The notes below the pieces were generated by a model, which did not search any database, was not told the DNA's origin, and worked only from the letters and a program-made list of their open reading frames with translations. Shown here piece by piece: positions 11,120 to 22,970 of a stretch of DNA of 64,000 nucleotides. The position numbers and the translations under genes are program-made. Numbering within the stretch: position 1 is the stretch's first letter; each line of letters begins with the position of its first letter. This DNA is from Laccaria trichodermophora (lineage: Eukaryota > Basidiomycota > Agaricomycetes > Agaricales > Hydnangiaceae): positions 1,488,001 to 1,552,000 of the forward strand of contig JACTVC010000004.1 of NCBI GenBank assembly GCA_018417955.1, written 5' to 3'.

Positions 11120-11345
11120 GCCAAGTCATGGCCAAGTCACCAGGACCATATACATTTGGATCATCATCTGTACAGGCCCTCTCATGCATCCTCCTGGCTC
11201 CAAGGAGCACGTTCAACATTTCAGAATGCGTAAGGACGATGGGCTGAGCCTGTCAAACCAGGCATACAGCTGGCTTGGAACGCTTGGTTGTCAATTGGTT
11301 GAAGGTATGTCCATTATCTCTTGATGATTGCTATCTCCAATTAAT
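11120..11345. repeat. dispersed repeat R, copy b (second block)
   Basis: Matches the middle of copy a (about 2645-2815): GCATCCTCCTGGCTCCAAGG, AATGCGTAAGGACGATGGGC and ATACAGCTGGCT. It lies after the block that follows it in copy a, so the order is rearranged. Confidence 0.7.
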
Positions 11346-12075
11346 TGCCACTCATTGCTAGAAAAACGTTGACAGTGAGATTCCCGATGAGGTCGACCTC
11401 TATGCCTACTGTGCACGCCGCAATCGCAAAGCTGGGCCTGGGCTGGTCGCTCCCAAATATTGACACGATCCTCTAAACTGCACGTTTCGGCTTTGCCGAA
11501 CGCGCGTGATTGCGAAGGCGCTCGAGTTATTGGGGAGCTTCACAGGCCCATATCGGATTCCCCTTATAGGGAGATGTGGAGCTAAGGTGAAGGAGAGAAC
11601 GGATTGTTGGGAATCCGCCCTCTTCGCGGGCCAAAATGGCTTGCGCCTATGTTCATCCTCTGGAATTTTCGACCTATGACCCATGGTATCTGGCAAGGGA
11701 GCATCGGGAGACTGCAAGTGGGCGATCTCAACGCCAAAAAGCGTCAGACGAGGCACTCATGGTAGCATTGGTAGGGCGACACCAGCTGGTGAGGGAAAAG
11801 GAAAGAAGAAAAATGAAGTTCAATTCCGGGAATTTCCGCGTGTTACCAATCTTCAGAAAAGAAAATTCGCTAAGGTCAAGACTTCCCACTGTTGCCGCCA
11901 CATCCTCATGGGTGATCCGGCTCTTGCGAAGGTGCTGAAGAACCTTGTCGACTTTTTTTCGCAGGAACCGATCGCAGTCGCTTATCATTCGAAGACCACC
12001 TTGACCATGTCGTTGCTAACGCTAATTATCCCGCAACAAGACGGTCTGTACCGGTACCTATGTCATGTATGAATC
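11346..12075 (+). pseudogene. decayed unknown coding sequence
   Basis: One plus-strand frame can be followed for more than 200 codons from EIPDEVDLYAYCARRNRKAG through ALELLGSFTGPYRIPLIG to ALAKVLKNLVDFFSQ, broken only by TGA (near 11457 and 11677). The family is not recognised. Its position beside repeat R suggests a decayed mobile gene. It could also be a chance low-stop stretch. Confidence 0.35.
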
Positions 12076-13014
12076 CCCCACACTGACTTTTTGCATATAG
12101 AAAGACCCGACTACCATCGACTGCATTGCGCACCTCGGCGATGTTTATGGCTTGGCTTGGCTTCACAACTCGTGCCCACGCTGCCGGAGCCATGAAAATG
12201 GCGAACCTTCCACAAACTCTCTTGAAAAAAAAAAAAAAAGGCGTATCCGCCATTGAAAACTTGGATATACGAAACTCCCGCGATTGGAAAACGATGGAAG
12301 ACATCTAAAGTATGACTGGGCGCAGGTCGCGCTTTCCAATGTTGCAGGTCAATCCCCAGCACCTTTGCCCGTGACGCTCAATTAAACGACACCAATGACG
12401 GCCATCTCTTTTGCTTGGTCATCCGGGAGTTTTGCCTTAACGGCGATGTCCCCTCTGCCGTTTACAAAGTCGTCCGCGATCGTGTGTGTTGTTCTGCCTT
12501 CTTTTCTTCATTTTCTTTTCATCGAGTATTTTTTCAATCAGATTGGTTTTTCAGCAGGATCTCGCAGTGCTCCCAAAATCGATTGGGTGCGGAATATCAC
12601 GAATCGCGAACTACTCACGGGTGTAGTAGTGTGCATTTAGGCAGCCCCCAATACTCTAATTTTAATCCTGTAAATTAGTAAAAGCAAGATGGGAAGTACA
12701 AGCAATGTAAAACATCAACCCTTCCTTTTGTTTCCAGTTCACTATAGCTTGCTGGACTATGGGTCTGATGAACATGCTGTCGAGCCTGACTTTCACGGTG
12801 CTGGCTAGGTTGAAAAAGCCAGTTTCCAAAAATTTGACCATCATGGAACACTAATATGTTCGAAGTACAAAAACCTGCAATCGATTTCTTCGAATAAATT
12901 CCATGAACCAATTGTTTGCCATTGCATAATGATACACGGTCAAGTCATCAAAGTAACTCTCAATCAGACCAAACTTACACTCAATCAGGCAGAACAAATT
13001 ATTTGAAGCATGTT
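12076..13014. other. unassigned, with an A-run
   Basis: Includes a run of about 15 A at 12224-12239 and a short plausible coding piece at 12395-12500 (LVIREFCLNGDVPSAVYKVV). No complete gene; the rest is AT-rich. Confidence 0.35.
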
Positions 13015-13235
13015 CAAGGGGCGGTGGACTGAGCCTATTAACCCGGGCATACAGCTGAGTTTGAGGGGACAAAACAAGCTATGACCTCTATCCTTCAAAA
13101 CGCCTTGCAGGCCTGTGACTTTTATCGTTTGCCCGAGGCGCCGGAAATTCCATCTTTAACACATCGCTCGGTTGAAGGTATGTCCATCATGTTTTGATGA
13201 CTGCTATGACTGATAATTGACTCATAAATTGCTAT
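13015..13235. repeat. dispersed repeat R, copy c (partial)
   Basis: Shares GGGCATACAGCTG and GGTTGAAGGTATGTCCAT with copy b, but is more diverged and shorter. Confidence 0.55.
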
Positions 13236-13248
13236 TCGTGATCAAAGT

Positions 13249-13920
13249 CCTTTTTTTTTTTTGATTCTCGAGACCTACGTGCAGTTAAGACGCACGGGAG
13301 GCATAAGGCCTTCCATTGTGTAGCTGTAAGGTATAGAGAATGTCAAGGTTTGGGGTATAGTGTCCAGGAGGCGGGGGTCATGGTCTCCTTAGCCAAGGGC
13401 GAGCACTCTACGCTCGCAGAGGTTTGTCTGTGGGTGCAGGTAGTGTGGGCATGTTATTGTTCAGCATCTGAGTCGTCTTCCTCCAAGTCTATGTCGGGTG
13501 GCTCTGGCTCATCAAGGAAGGAGGGGAGTCCCTTTGGTTCGTACTTTGTCCCCGGGAATATGAAGGCGCCTCAATCTCTTATGAACTCTGCGAGCGCAGC
13601 TATGCCTTTGGAATTGGGGGTGCCTAGCAGTTCTGGGAGCGCAATGTCGCGGTTGTATTCGCACAGCTTGTCGCACTGGCCTTCGTGCCGGGCTGGGAAG
13701 AACTGTTTTTGAAACTCTCCGGTGTATGTGTGGCCTGTGCGGCACTGGACCAGGCAGCCTAACACTTCGCGTTTGTCCTTCAGTTCAATGTGGGTTTCAA
13801 GGATGGGGGGATCCCTTTCGCAGCGCCTTCTGCCATTCTCGAACCCAGTTGGACTGGGTCGAAGCCTTGGCCCTGCGTAGGGCAAATGCCAAAGCTCAAT
13901 TACTGCTCCAGCGTTGGTAG
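13249..13920 (-). mobile_element. 5'-truncated non-LTR retrotransposon (LINE) tail
   Basis: The minus-strand reading at 13571-13885 contains PPILETHIELKDKREVLG, CRTGHTYTGEF and DIALPELLGTPNSKGIAAL, the C-terminal end of fungal LINE ORF2 proteins (after the reverse transcriptase/RNase H part). An in-frame TGA at 13571-13573 interrupts a tail that continues GAFIFPGTKYEPKGLPSF. The plus-strand T-run at about 13250-13261 is the poly-A tail of a minus-strand insertion. The absence of reverse transcriptase upstream fits the usual 5' truncation. Target duplication not found. Confidence 0.65.
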
Positions 13921-14243
13921 CTCCAATGTCCTCCAGTGGTGCGATCCCACATAGCTGTTCACGTTCAACTCAGTCGCCAGTATGCACACTTTTGACACAA
14001 ACAAATATATCTCATATTGCTAGTGCAGTGCCTCGCTGCGCTCATGACCAGCCCCTTGCGTCTTCTGATTTTACATAATAAGAAAGGCGTGGCTCTCTTG
14101 CAACTGGATTACAAAAAAAGATCTTTCTAAGTAATTCTTCATCAAAGTATCATGATACATACATATTAGCACAAAAAAAATCCGTTTCTGCAACTTCTGA
14201 ACGGCATGTAAGTAATCTTCTACATCGACTGCAACCAAGGCCA
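13921..14243. other. non-coding, 3' flank of the SUN gene
   Basis: AT-rich; no features seen. Confidence 0.4.
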
Positions 14244-15239
14244 CTAAGCGACGGGCTCGCCATGGATGCGTACTCTGTACAGGCATGTGAATTCGGCCCC
14301 CCAGTTGTCCAATACTTCGAGGATAACTTGTTCATATGCTTGTCCCCGTGCATTTTCCTCAAGAGGGAAGGTTTGTATGTTGTTAGCTGCTTGAGAATCG
14401 TAGCGAAAGGATGCAAGCAATACGAACACACCGTCATGACCACCATGCAGCGCTGGCCCTTTACCACTGATTGAGACACCATATAGAGGTATAGGGTATC
14501 CCCAAGGTCCAGAGATCTTCAATTTTGTCTTAGACACTCCCCAGAGGATCATATTTTTGGGGGCATTGTGAACGTTTGTGACTAGCTCTTTTGGAACGTG
14601 ATCCACCGTCACATTGAATATGGCAACTTTGTGTGAGAGCATCACTCTGATTTGACCTGCAGCACCATCAAATCTCCAGCATTTTCCTGGTCGCAAAGAG
14701 TCATCCAGTGCAATTATGGGGTCATTCTTGCCCTTTTCACTGGTTAGAGTCGTCATAGAGTAGATCGGCCTTGCGCCACCATACCGCAGTGCGAAATCCT
14801 GCATTCCAACGGAGTCTCTCTTGAAGCGATGGAGGTCTTCCTTAATATTGAGTATCTCGTTTAAAACCCCTGCTAGTGTGTTCCCGCCAGACAATGGGAA
14901 GAGGCAAGCAACCTCAACTGAGCCAGGGATCTGCCCGAGAAAGGCTGCTATGATAAAGAAGATCGTGGTGGTCGCACAAAGCATGAGCGTGACAATCGGG
15001 GTTGAGAAAGGTCAAGTGGCTGAGGGTCGAGTGGCTGAGGGTCGAGTGGCTGGAGCAGCGGAAGATGGAGAGGCTGGAATGGAATGCCCATGCACCGTGG
15101 TCCCTTTTACCTCTAAGTTGAAAGACTTGCAATCCTCAAGAATAATCGGCCTCTCTTCCGACTTTGGCTGCTGCGTTGGATGGTGAATGGGGCTGTGATG
15201 AAGAACGGCATTAGGGGAGCCGTGGCGAAGAGCTGGCAA
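14244..15239 (-). pseudogene. SUN-domain protein with one in-frame stop before the membrane segment
   Basis: SUN proteins span the inner nuclear membrane and pair with KASH proteins to link nucleus and cytoskeleton. From Met at 14984 there are a membrane segment (residues about 5-22, TIFFIIAAFLGQIPG), a helical linker and a SUN domain from about residue 61 (DFALRYGGARPIYS), with the hallmarks GKCWRFDGAAGQIRVMLS, VTVDHVPKELV and WGAEFTCLYRVRIHG at the end. Upstream, the same frame encodes a 75-residue proline/serine-rich piece from 15239, as expected for a nucleoplasmic tail. It ends at TGA 15012-15014 within ATRPSAT repeats, where the earlier copies of the repeat have CGA. Translation could start at 14984 and still give a membrane-plus-SUN protein, or a splice may remove the stop. 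Confidence 0.75.
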
Positions 15240-15710
15240 TGCTGGCCACCCCTGATAGACATCCTATATAGTATATATAATCAGAGTTTAAACGTCGACA
15301 ACTGTCTCTCTTACACTTCTGCCATCTGGGTCATAATCCAATGCTCGAAAATCTGATATAGCGAATCTTGTTGAGCTGAAGAGGGTTTCGGGGATACTAT
15401 CTGAGGGACAGAAGGGCATAACGAGGATAAAGTCGGTGTTTGGATTAATGGCAAGATGGGGCCATTACTTATATCTGCATCTTGACAAAGGTGCTGAACT
15501 TACCATTGCTTCACAAAGGTGATCGAATAGCGCTGACGAATCAAATCTACACACTAAAACTAACCTTGAAACTTTGTAGAGTCGGAGAAACTGGCGCTCA
15601 CGCCCCTAAGCACCGTCATCGTGCACTTCAACTGGATATGTGAGTGTAATATTGATATGAGACGGTCCTTATAATTAGGCAGGCCATCATTCCACATCTG
15701 GTATTACATA
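15240..15710. other. intergenic between divergent SUN and transposase genes
   Basis: About 470 bp that must hold the promoters of both divergent genes. TATATAGTATATATAA occurs near 15265-15280. No transposon end was identified. Confidence 0.4.
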
Positions 15711-18700
15711 ATGGGCGGCAGCAAAAGCGAAATACTCAGACAAAGGTTTGAAGGTAGACAAAGGAAACCTGCGGTGCCCCCTTATAAACGAAACCTCGAC
15801 CTTGTTGGCAAACGACTAGGACAGACCCAAGGAAACTTTGGGACCATCGTTCAAGGCAGCATGCCGCCACGAATGATACCTTCTGGTATTCTTGGTAAAG
15901 CGAAACATAACGCAGTGGTCTTCTGCCAGTGTCTTCATTGTCGTCAGCACGCGTCTATCAACCCCTTCACTGGCTCTTTCTCTGCTGGCCGCCTAGTTGG
16001 TCGGCTTCAAGCGAAATCTCACCGCCAACTAGAGATCAATGCCATAAAGGACATTCCAATCGGTGACCCCGTCATTGCCTCCAGTTCAGATCTTGCCAGC
16101 CTCCTCGCTGTTCCCGCCGATAGCAACGGTCAAGCGTCGCGGCCAAAAAAGGTTGCCATCCACCCATCACCTTCCAGCCAGCGAGTGCGGAATCATTTAC
16201 GAGCGAGTCGGGAAGTGGACGTCATCACTTCCAAGTTAGCGTCCCTCCCCGCAGTTCAAACTCTTGCCACCAGCGGCCTTCACTTTGATCGGCCACCAAC
16301 CTGGCTATCACCGCCTGAAACTCAAATTTCTGATCCTCAAAAGTTGGGTTTAAGGGCGGGGTCACCTCAGAACCTCGCTATGCAGGGCCGAGAAAGCTGG
16401 CTTGAAGGTGTTCGATGAACATTAAAAGAGACCAGTCGACAAAGTGGCGATAAAAGTTTAAATTTGCGTGTGGCGGCCCTACTCCAAATGGTGGAGAAGC
16501 AGTTCGTCGACATTCTCTCAATCAAGAGGCATGCATGGGAGGAACAACGCATGTCTGCATGGTACAGAAAGGAAGCGCTCGTAGTTGACACAAGTAAATT
16601 TTCGTTTGCTTTTTCTCGATCTCTGGCTGATATAGACTTATTTAGGTGTGTACATTCATGGGTCGGTCTCTGCATTTGATAGCATTTCTTTGACATGGTG
16701 TTTGCTTGTGGCTATCCTTCATCTTCTCTGTGGATTGTCCCAGGAGCATTGCGCTCTGATCCTGGCAACCGCACAATACTTACTCAAAAGAACACCCGCT
16801 ACTTTGGATTCACAATTCACGGAAGTTCCCAAGGACGTGCGCACCGTTATCAAGGACCTTCAACTTCGTCCAAAGACAGTATCATACATTTGCTGTCCAA
16901 AATGTTTCTATTTGTACCTAAACAACGCTGACGACAATCATCATCTCCCTCCCGAACGATGTACCAACAAAGCAGCACCCGACGGACCGCCGTGTAACAG
17001 AATCCTTCGTAGAATGACGAGGCAGATGCCTGGTGCAGCTCCGATGTGGGCACCAACTCGGGAATTTCTATACCACAACATCAAAGACTGGCTTGGGAGG
17101 CTATATTCGCGCCCAGGCTTTGAGAAATATCTAGACAGAGACAACGGGATCGGGTTGGACCCTACCGAAGTTTGGGACATCATGGAATCCCAAGAGGCGC
17201 AGACGTTTCTGGGTCCGGATCAAAAGCCGTTTTTAAAGCGACCAGGCAACGAAGGCAGGGTCATGTTTTGCTTCAATGAAGACGGCTTCAATCCATACGG
17301 CAACCGAGTCGCCGGGAAACAGGTGTCAATTGGTGGGATGTATCTAACGTGTTTGAACCTTCCGCCTTCAATCCGTTACAAAATTGAAAACATGTGTCTT
17401 GTTGGGGTAGCCCCTGGTCCCCATTCACCTTCTGGAGAGCAGATGAATTACCTGCTTGGCCCATTAGTTGATGACCTCAAGGCATTGTGGGAGACAGGAG
17501 TCTTCTACACAGTAACTCGATCCTACCCTCATGGTCGCCTTGTCCGCACAGCCCTGCTGCCTTTGGCATGTGATCTCCCAGCCGCATTGCAGGTATCTGG
17601 CTATGCATATTTCAGCTCGTACCATTTCTGCCATAAATGTAAGCAGAAGCTTCCTGACATTGACAACCTCGATCATAAAAACTGGATACCACACAACTGG
17701 GCAGAAGATCGAAAGCATGCTTTGCAGTGGCTCAAGGCAACAACACTGGCGGAAAGAACGCGGATTTTTAAAGAGCATGGCGTAAGGTGGTCGACGCTAT
17801 TTGAGCTTTTGTACTGGGATCCCATTTTATACGTCATGATTGACGGAATGCACGCTTTCTTTCTAAGAAACCTCCAGCGCCATTGTCGCGAAGTTTGGGG
17901 CATGGATAATTTTAGAGTTGATGGGGATCCGGTTAGTTCCATCGCTCCCAAACAGCAGCCCAGCGAGGAGGATATGAAGAAAGCTCGCAAAGTCCTGGAG
18001 AAGGGGACTGAAAGCGAGTTTCTAAAGCTCAACACTCTGATTCTTCGGCAATTATGTCTCGAAAACGGCTTACACTGGGGTGGACGCGGGAAAAGGGCAC
18101 GGCACCGCCGTATCCTCAGAGAATATGTAAGAATCCAAATCCTCAAGGCTAATTTATCCCCTAACAATCTATATTCATCCAGAGACGTCAAAAGGGCTGG
18201 CCTGTGATTCAGTTGTGCCTTATCAAACCTAACGGTGGCCAGAGCGTTTCTGACGATTGTAATTTTGATAGCACAACAGAGCCAGTCAATGTCCTTCAGA
18301 ACGGGTCCCATAGCACGCTTGACGACGTGGCCGTGGAAACGGAGCGAAGCAAGATTAGGTTCACAAGTGAAACTCTTGATGAGTGGTTCAAGACTCGCTC
18401 AAAGTCTCACCTAAAGACAGTTGGAAAAGCGGCTCTTATTCTTATGGCACAAAGAAATGTGAAAATAGATCCGGGCGCAAAACCATTCCAGGAGATGAAA
18501 ATGCCAGAACTGGAAGATATGATACATGCGGAGGTCAGTCAACACCTTACCAGGAAGGATTCTCTTCACTCAAAGAACAAAATAGCGTATTAAAATCGGA
18601 ATTTTGAACGCAAGCGGAAAGATTCCGAAGAACAACGTAGGGACATTCAAACGATCGAAGTTGGCGACATCTTGACTGACTCATGTACTAGCGAAATGCG

Positions 18701-20005
18701 CTTGAAACCGAGCGAGCTGCAGGACTACCAAAGCGCCGGGCCCATAAACCACTCGGCAAAACACAAACCCAGAGTACTATAGGTTCTGAGTCGGAATCTG
18801 ACGAAAAACGTGCAAGTTCGAAGATGAAATATGACCACACCGTTTTCCTCGGGTCGAATACTCTGAAAGAAGTGAGGAAAGATATGGCAAAGTTTAAAGC
18901 CCCCTCTTGGCTAGCCATCGCCCCTAAGCATCCGGGTGAGGCTGGCTGGGGAAAGTTCACTGCGGACCAGTGGCACACCTTTTGCACCGTCAATCTCCCG
19001 ATCACTCTTATCCATTTGTGGGGCCACCTGCCTGAAAATAGCCAAGAGCATCAGGCTCTAGTCAATTTTATGCACCTTGTTACCGCAGTCGAATTTGCGT
19101 CAATGCGGAAGATGACACGTTACCGAATTGAGCAGTATGAAACACACATGCTGAAATATCTGACGGGTCTTCTGGCACTATACCCTGGCACAACTCTCAC
19201 TCCTTATCAGCATCATGCTCTAATGATATCTCTAGGGCAATTAGAAAAAACAATAACCACCCAGTTTTGTCAGGGGCAGAATCTGCGAACGTTGCTCCGC
19301 CAGGAGGAATTGCCAGAGGAACTTCATCTACTCCTGCCCGCCTATCAGCGGATACTCAACATTGACAATTGAGGAACGCTATTGAATGACCTCTTGGCAG
19401 ACATCGCAGATGAAGATTTCGCGAACTCTCAAGGCTCGGACTGCGATAAGAACCTAAAAAGGCTAGGGCAGCTTTCGACTGAAATCTATAAGCTGCTGGA
19501 GACCCGACTGGCTGTTGGCAAACTCTCATCCAAACGATTGCACGAAAAGACTATGTTCGAGTGGGCAGGACAAAGATTTCAAACCAGAAACTCGTCGTCG
19601 TTCAGCAACAGCAAGGTGGTCTTTACTGCACCCCGCACCCCCTGGGAAGATTTCCCTCAAGGAGATTGGCGAATCGGTTGTATTCAATCCATCTTCCAAT
19701 ATGATGGAGATACTTCCTCACAGACCTTTATCGTCGTTGATGAATATCGCCCCTTGAGTCCTGCTCACATTCCATACGACCACTTCAGGGAGTTCCTGCT
19801 TCTGGGTGGGCGCCTTTATTATGAAAAGTTCAGGTCGAAGCCCGTCCTTCTTGCAGTTGAAGACATTCTAGGTCATTTTGGGTATACACAGATGGAGGTA
19901 TCTGAAATTGTAGATGCAGAGGGATTGTCCATCAGCTGTGTTCATGCAAAGCCATTTGTAAAGGATCGCAAGGCCACGCCACAGACCATGCTAAGTTCAG
20001 GGTAG
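15711..20005 (+). pseudogene. Tnp2/Plavaka-type (CACTA-like) transposase with in-frame stops
   Basis: Cut-and-paste transposase of the large fungal Tnp2/Plavaka group. The N-terminal part (15711-16640) has a Cys/His cluster (FCQCLHCRQH). The core (16648-18207) contains FNEDGFNPYGNRVAGKQ, PLVDDLKALWETGVFYTVT, ALLPLACDLPAALQVSGYA followed by a CHKC zinc knuckle, and WSTLFELLYWDPILYVMIDG then MHAFFL, typical of the family. C-terminal parts follow at 18204-18593, 18824-19372 and 19382-20005. The frame is interrupted by TGA at 16416-16418 and 19370-19372, each with coding on both sides in the same frame. Introns are likely around 18200, 18600-18820 and elsewhere. Terminal inverted repeats were not located, so element limits are unknown. 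Confidence 0.75.
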
Positions 20006-20404
20006 AAACTGTAATAGAGTAGCGGGCTTTGCGCCGTTAGGCGCACTAAATGATGATCTATACGCAAATTTACATAATGCTGGCTTTTCCAAAAGAATCA
20101 ATCCACTGTGCATAGCTACTCTAAATCCCGCATTCTCTTTGCACTCGTCGTCGCAAAACCAGCGCCCGGTTGGCTTTTCGAACAGGCCCCATGACACACT
20201 GTCCTCGCATGTGTGAAGTGCAGATCGGAGCCGCTGAATAGGCGAACTCCCCGGGATTTGAATGCCGAGCTGGGGGTTAGGGGGGGGAGGTCCGATTCGA
20301 CGGCTTAAAGAAATTTACTAAGGGTAGGTGAAATTTCTATTCTTAGCACCCCTTGGTAACGGGCTGATGTGCCGACTCGGAGCTCGTCGAGACTGACGTT
20401 GAGC
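20006..20404. other. 3' flank of the transposase
   Basis: Contains a G-run (GGGGGGGGAGG near 20281-20290). No gene seen. The Copia 1 LTR begins at 20405. Confidence 0.4.
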
Positions 20405-20796
20405 TGTTGGAATAACACCTGGAATATGGTCAAGTATTCCACGCATCTCGAGGACTTTGTAGATAGATCGAGATTGATGGATTAATAAGTCCGAGAACAT
20501 CACCGAACAATTCACACGTATCTAGTAATTAGTAGTATATTCTAGTACTGTACTATTTCGACCAAGTGTTCACGTCACACGTCACATCGGCAAAAAAACT
20601 ATTTTTTTTTATTCGTCTTAAATCAAAAGAAAATTTTTTCGGCCATCTCGGCATGAAAAATTTCCCAAAATCGTGAACACTTGGTCGAAATAGTACAGTA
20701 GTTACATTTTGTAGTATATAAGGGTGACGAAGCTGCCCTCAACAGAATTAATTATCTTTATCCCCTACTACCACTGTGCTATATATACTCTCAACA
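20405..20796 (+). repeat. 5' LTR of Copia 1 (with nested MITE)
   Basis: Begins TGTTGGAATAACACC and ends CTCTCAACA, so the ends are perfect TGTTG/CAACA inverted repeats. It is followed by GGTTATGGGCCC, the same presumed primer site as in Copia 2. Without the 151-bp MITE and its duplicated TA the LTR would be about 239 bp. Confidence 0.7.
20548..20698. mobile_element. 151-bp Tc1/mariner-like MITE
   Basis: Perfect 27-bp terminal inverted repeats (20548-20574 and 20672-20698, starting CTGTACTATTTCGACC) flanked by TA on both sides (20546-20547 and 20699-20700). The interior is A/T rich. Inserted in the LTR of Copia 1. Confidence 0.9.
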
Positions 20797-20908
20797 GGTT
20801 ATGGGCCCCGGCCTATAAAACTTATACACATATTCATTACACACACATACACATGCATATGCTCAAACTTTATCTTGTACGCTTATCTACATTACGTAAC
20901 CTACTACA

Positions 20909-22970
20909 ATGTCGGAAGAATATACAACGGGATCTTACCGGATGGAAATGCTGAAGGCCACAAATTGGATGCCATGGAAGCGACAGATGATGGCCATGCT
21001 TCGTGACCTTGGACTGGAGAAGTATATTGCAAAGGATGCAAAACCTCCAGAATCAGCCGATCTCCGAAGCCCGACAACGGAAGAATTAGCAGTGACGAAG
21101 AAATGGGCCAAAGGCGACGCAAAGGCACAGACAAGAATAGAACTCACTATCAGCAATGCGGAAATGATCCACATCAGTGGCACAACGACAGTGTGGGAAA
21201 TGTGGGATCAACTCACCATGGTCAAGGAATCCAAGGGCAGGCTAGGGGTGCTTGCAACACGTCGCACACTATACAGAATGAGTGCAGATGAGGGTGTTGA
21301 TCTGGTTGAACATATATCGAAGCTGAGAAAGCTTCAGGAAGAATTGCACCTAATGGAAAACAAGGTTTCAGATGAAGATTTCGTCATGATCTTGATCACA
21401 TCACTCCCTGAAAGTTGGGATAATTACACTTCATTGGGTGACTTCCTGTAACACAAATTTGCTAGATTTAAATAAATTGATGAGATCTAGGGTCTTTTGC
21501 CAGGATGCCAAGTCTCGTAAGGGTTCAACTTTGATGGATGCCCTGGTTGGCACCCAGTTATAAACCTTAATCTATTCAGAGGGTACAGACCCCTCGAATA
21601 GATTTCAAACACTGGAATCAGCCCTGCCATCATGACACCTTTCCTTCCTGGGTACGTTTTCTTCCCACCCAGCTTAGTCAGCTCTACCTCATCCCACTCT
21701 ACTCTCCTACAGCTGAGGGCAGTCTGCTCTCTCGTTATAATTTGAAGCCATTACGGAGTTAATTAGCAGTGCAAATGTCCTATGGCTCCAAAATTTCCTC
21801 TCCGAAGCTGTTTTTCCTTCCACAAACAATCTTCTCAGCACATAACTGAATAAATCTAATCAGTTGGCATTACGGTTTATTTGCTTGATTAAATTGCGAG
21901 CCAGGGTTCCCATTTCAAACTCCGATAAGGGTCAGATTTATTTGTTTATATAAATTTATGTTACAGGAAGTCACCCATTGTACCTGGGTGCATCTGGAAA
22001 TAAACCGACCCTGAAATCACATGAGCTTATTGCGATTTTGATTGAAGAATACCACCGTCGTCAAGGACGAAATGAGGAGACATCTGGAGGATTGTCTATG
22101 CAAGCTAGGCATCAGCAAAAAGGCGGGAAAAATACAGGCTCACAGGGAAAGAAGAAAACAGATGTGGAGTGTTACAACTGCCACAAGAAAGGTCACATGT
22201 CAAGTGAATGTTGGGCCAAAGGTGGAGGCCGTGAGGGACAAGGTCCTAAGGGCCGTCAAGGACCAAATCGAGGTGACAGATCTCATCAAACACAAGATTC
22301 CGTGAACAGCTCACTGGGTGATTGTGCTTACATGGTCAACCAGAATATCCATGAATTCTCAAAGTATGACTGGGTACTTGATTCAGCCACAACCTCACAC
22401 ATTTGCACAACCCGAGACACATTTGTTGATTATGAGCCATTGAAATCTGAAGTAGATGGTGTGGGTGGATCAGTGATGACACAGGGATGAGGAACAGTGG
22501 CAGTCAACTTTAAATTTGATGGCCAATCAATCAAGCATATTTTGCAGAATGTATTACATGTCCTGAAAGCACCAAATTGCTTACTTTCAATTCCTCACTT
22601 AGCAATTGGAGGAGGAAGGGTAGAATTTAATGGCAATGGATGCCAACTATATGATAAAACTAATAGGGTCATTGGAAAGGGAAAGTTGATGAACATGTTA
22701 TATTTGCTTGATGCATGTGCGGAATTGCCAAATCGGGAAAGCGCCCAATACACATCAATTCAGACACACTCTTGGGATCAATGGCATCGACTTTATGGCC
22801 ACATCTCTATCAATGCAATTAAAAGCCTGAAAACAAATGAAATGGTGGGTGGGCTCAAGGTTGATGAGTCTACAATTCCATCATTAACTTGTGAAGCTTG
22901 TATTCAAGCAAAACAAGCACACAAACCTTTTCCACAAGAAGCAAAAAATCGATCCGAGATACCTGGTGAA
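20909..22970 (+). pseudogene. Copia 1 gag-protease-GAG_pre-integrase polyprotein
   Basis: Starts MSEEYTTGSYRMEMLKATNW. Gag (UBN2-type) runs to 21436 and resumes at 21981 after the nested element. Joining across the insertion reads SWDNYTSLYLGASGNKPTL, so the frame was intact before insertion. A CCHC knuckle (CYNCHKKGHMSSEC) and an aspartic protease motif (WVLDSATTSHIC) follow. TGA at 22488-22490 interrupts MTQG / GTVAVNFKFDG. The GAG_pre-integrase zinc motif (WHRLYGH then CEACIQAKQ) is at 22780-22910. The frame is lost at the junction near 22972. Not functional. Confidence 0.85.
21437..21975. mobile_element. 539-bp TIR element inserted in Copia 1 gag
   Basis: Perfect 16-bp inverted ends (GGTGACTTCCTGTAAC and its complement) and a 5-bp target duplication CATTG (21432-21436 and 21976-21980). 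Removing the element plus one CATTG restores the gag frame exactly. No coding capacity; AT-rich. The superfamily is unclear, since a 5-bp duplication with these ends does not match the common fungal groups (TA, 3, 8 or 9 bp). Confidence 0.9.

Noticed and set aside
13350..13712. Plus-strand serine-rich protein
   Set aside because: It is the antisense of the LINE tail.
21447..21965. Solo LTR in Copia 1 gag
   Set aside because: TGTAAC/GTTACA ends look LTR-like, but the flanking bases GGTGACTTCC are also inverted at the far side, and the direct duplication CATTG lies outside them. This fits a TIR element.
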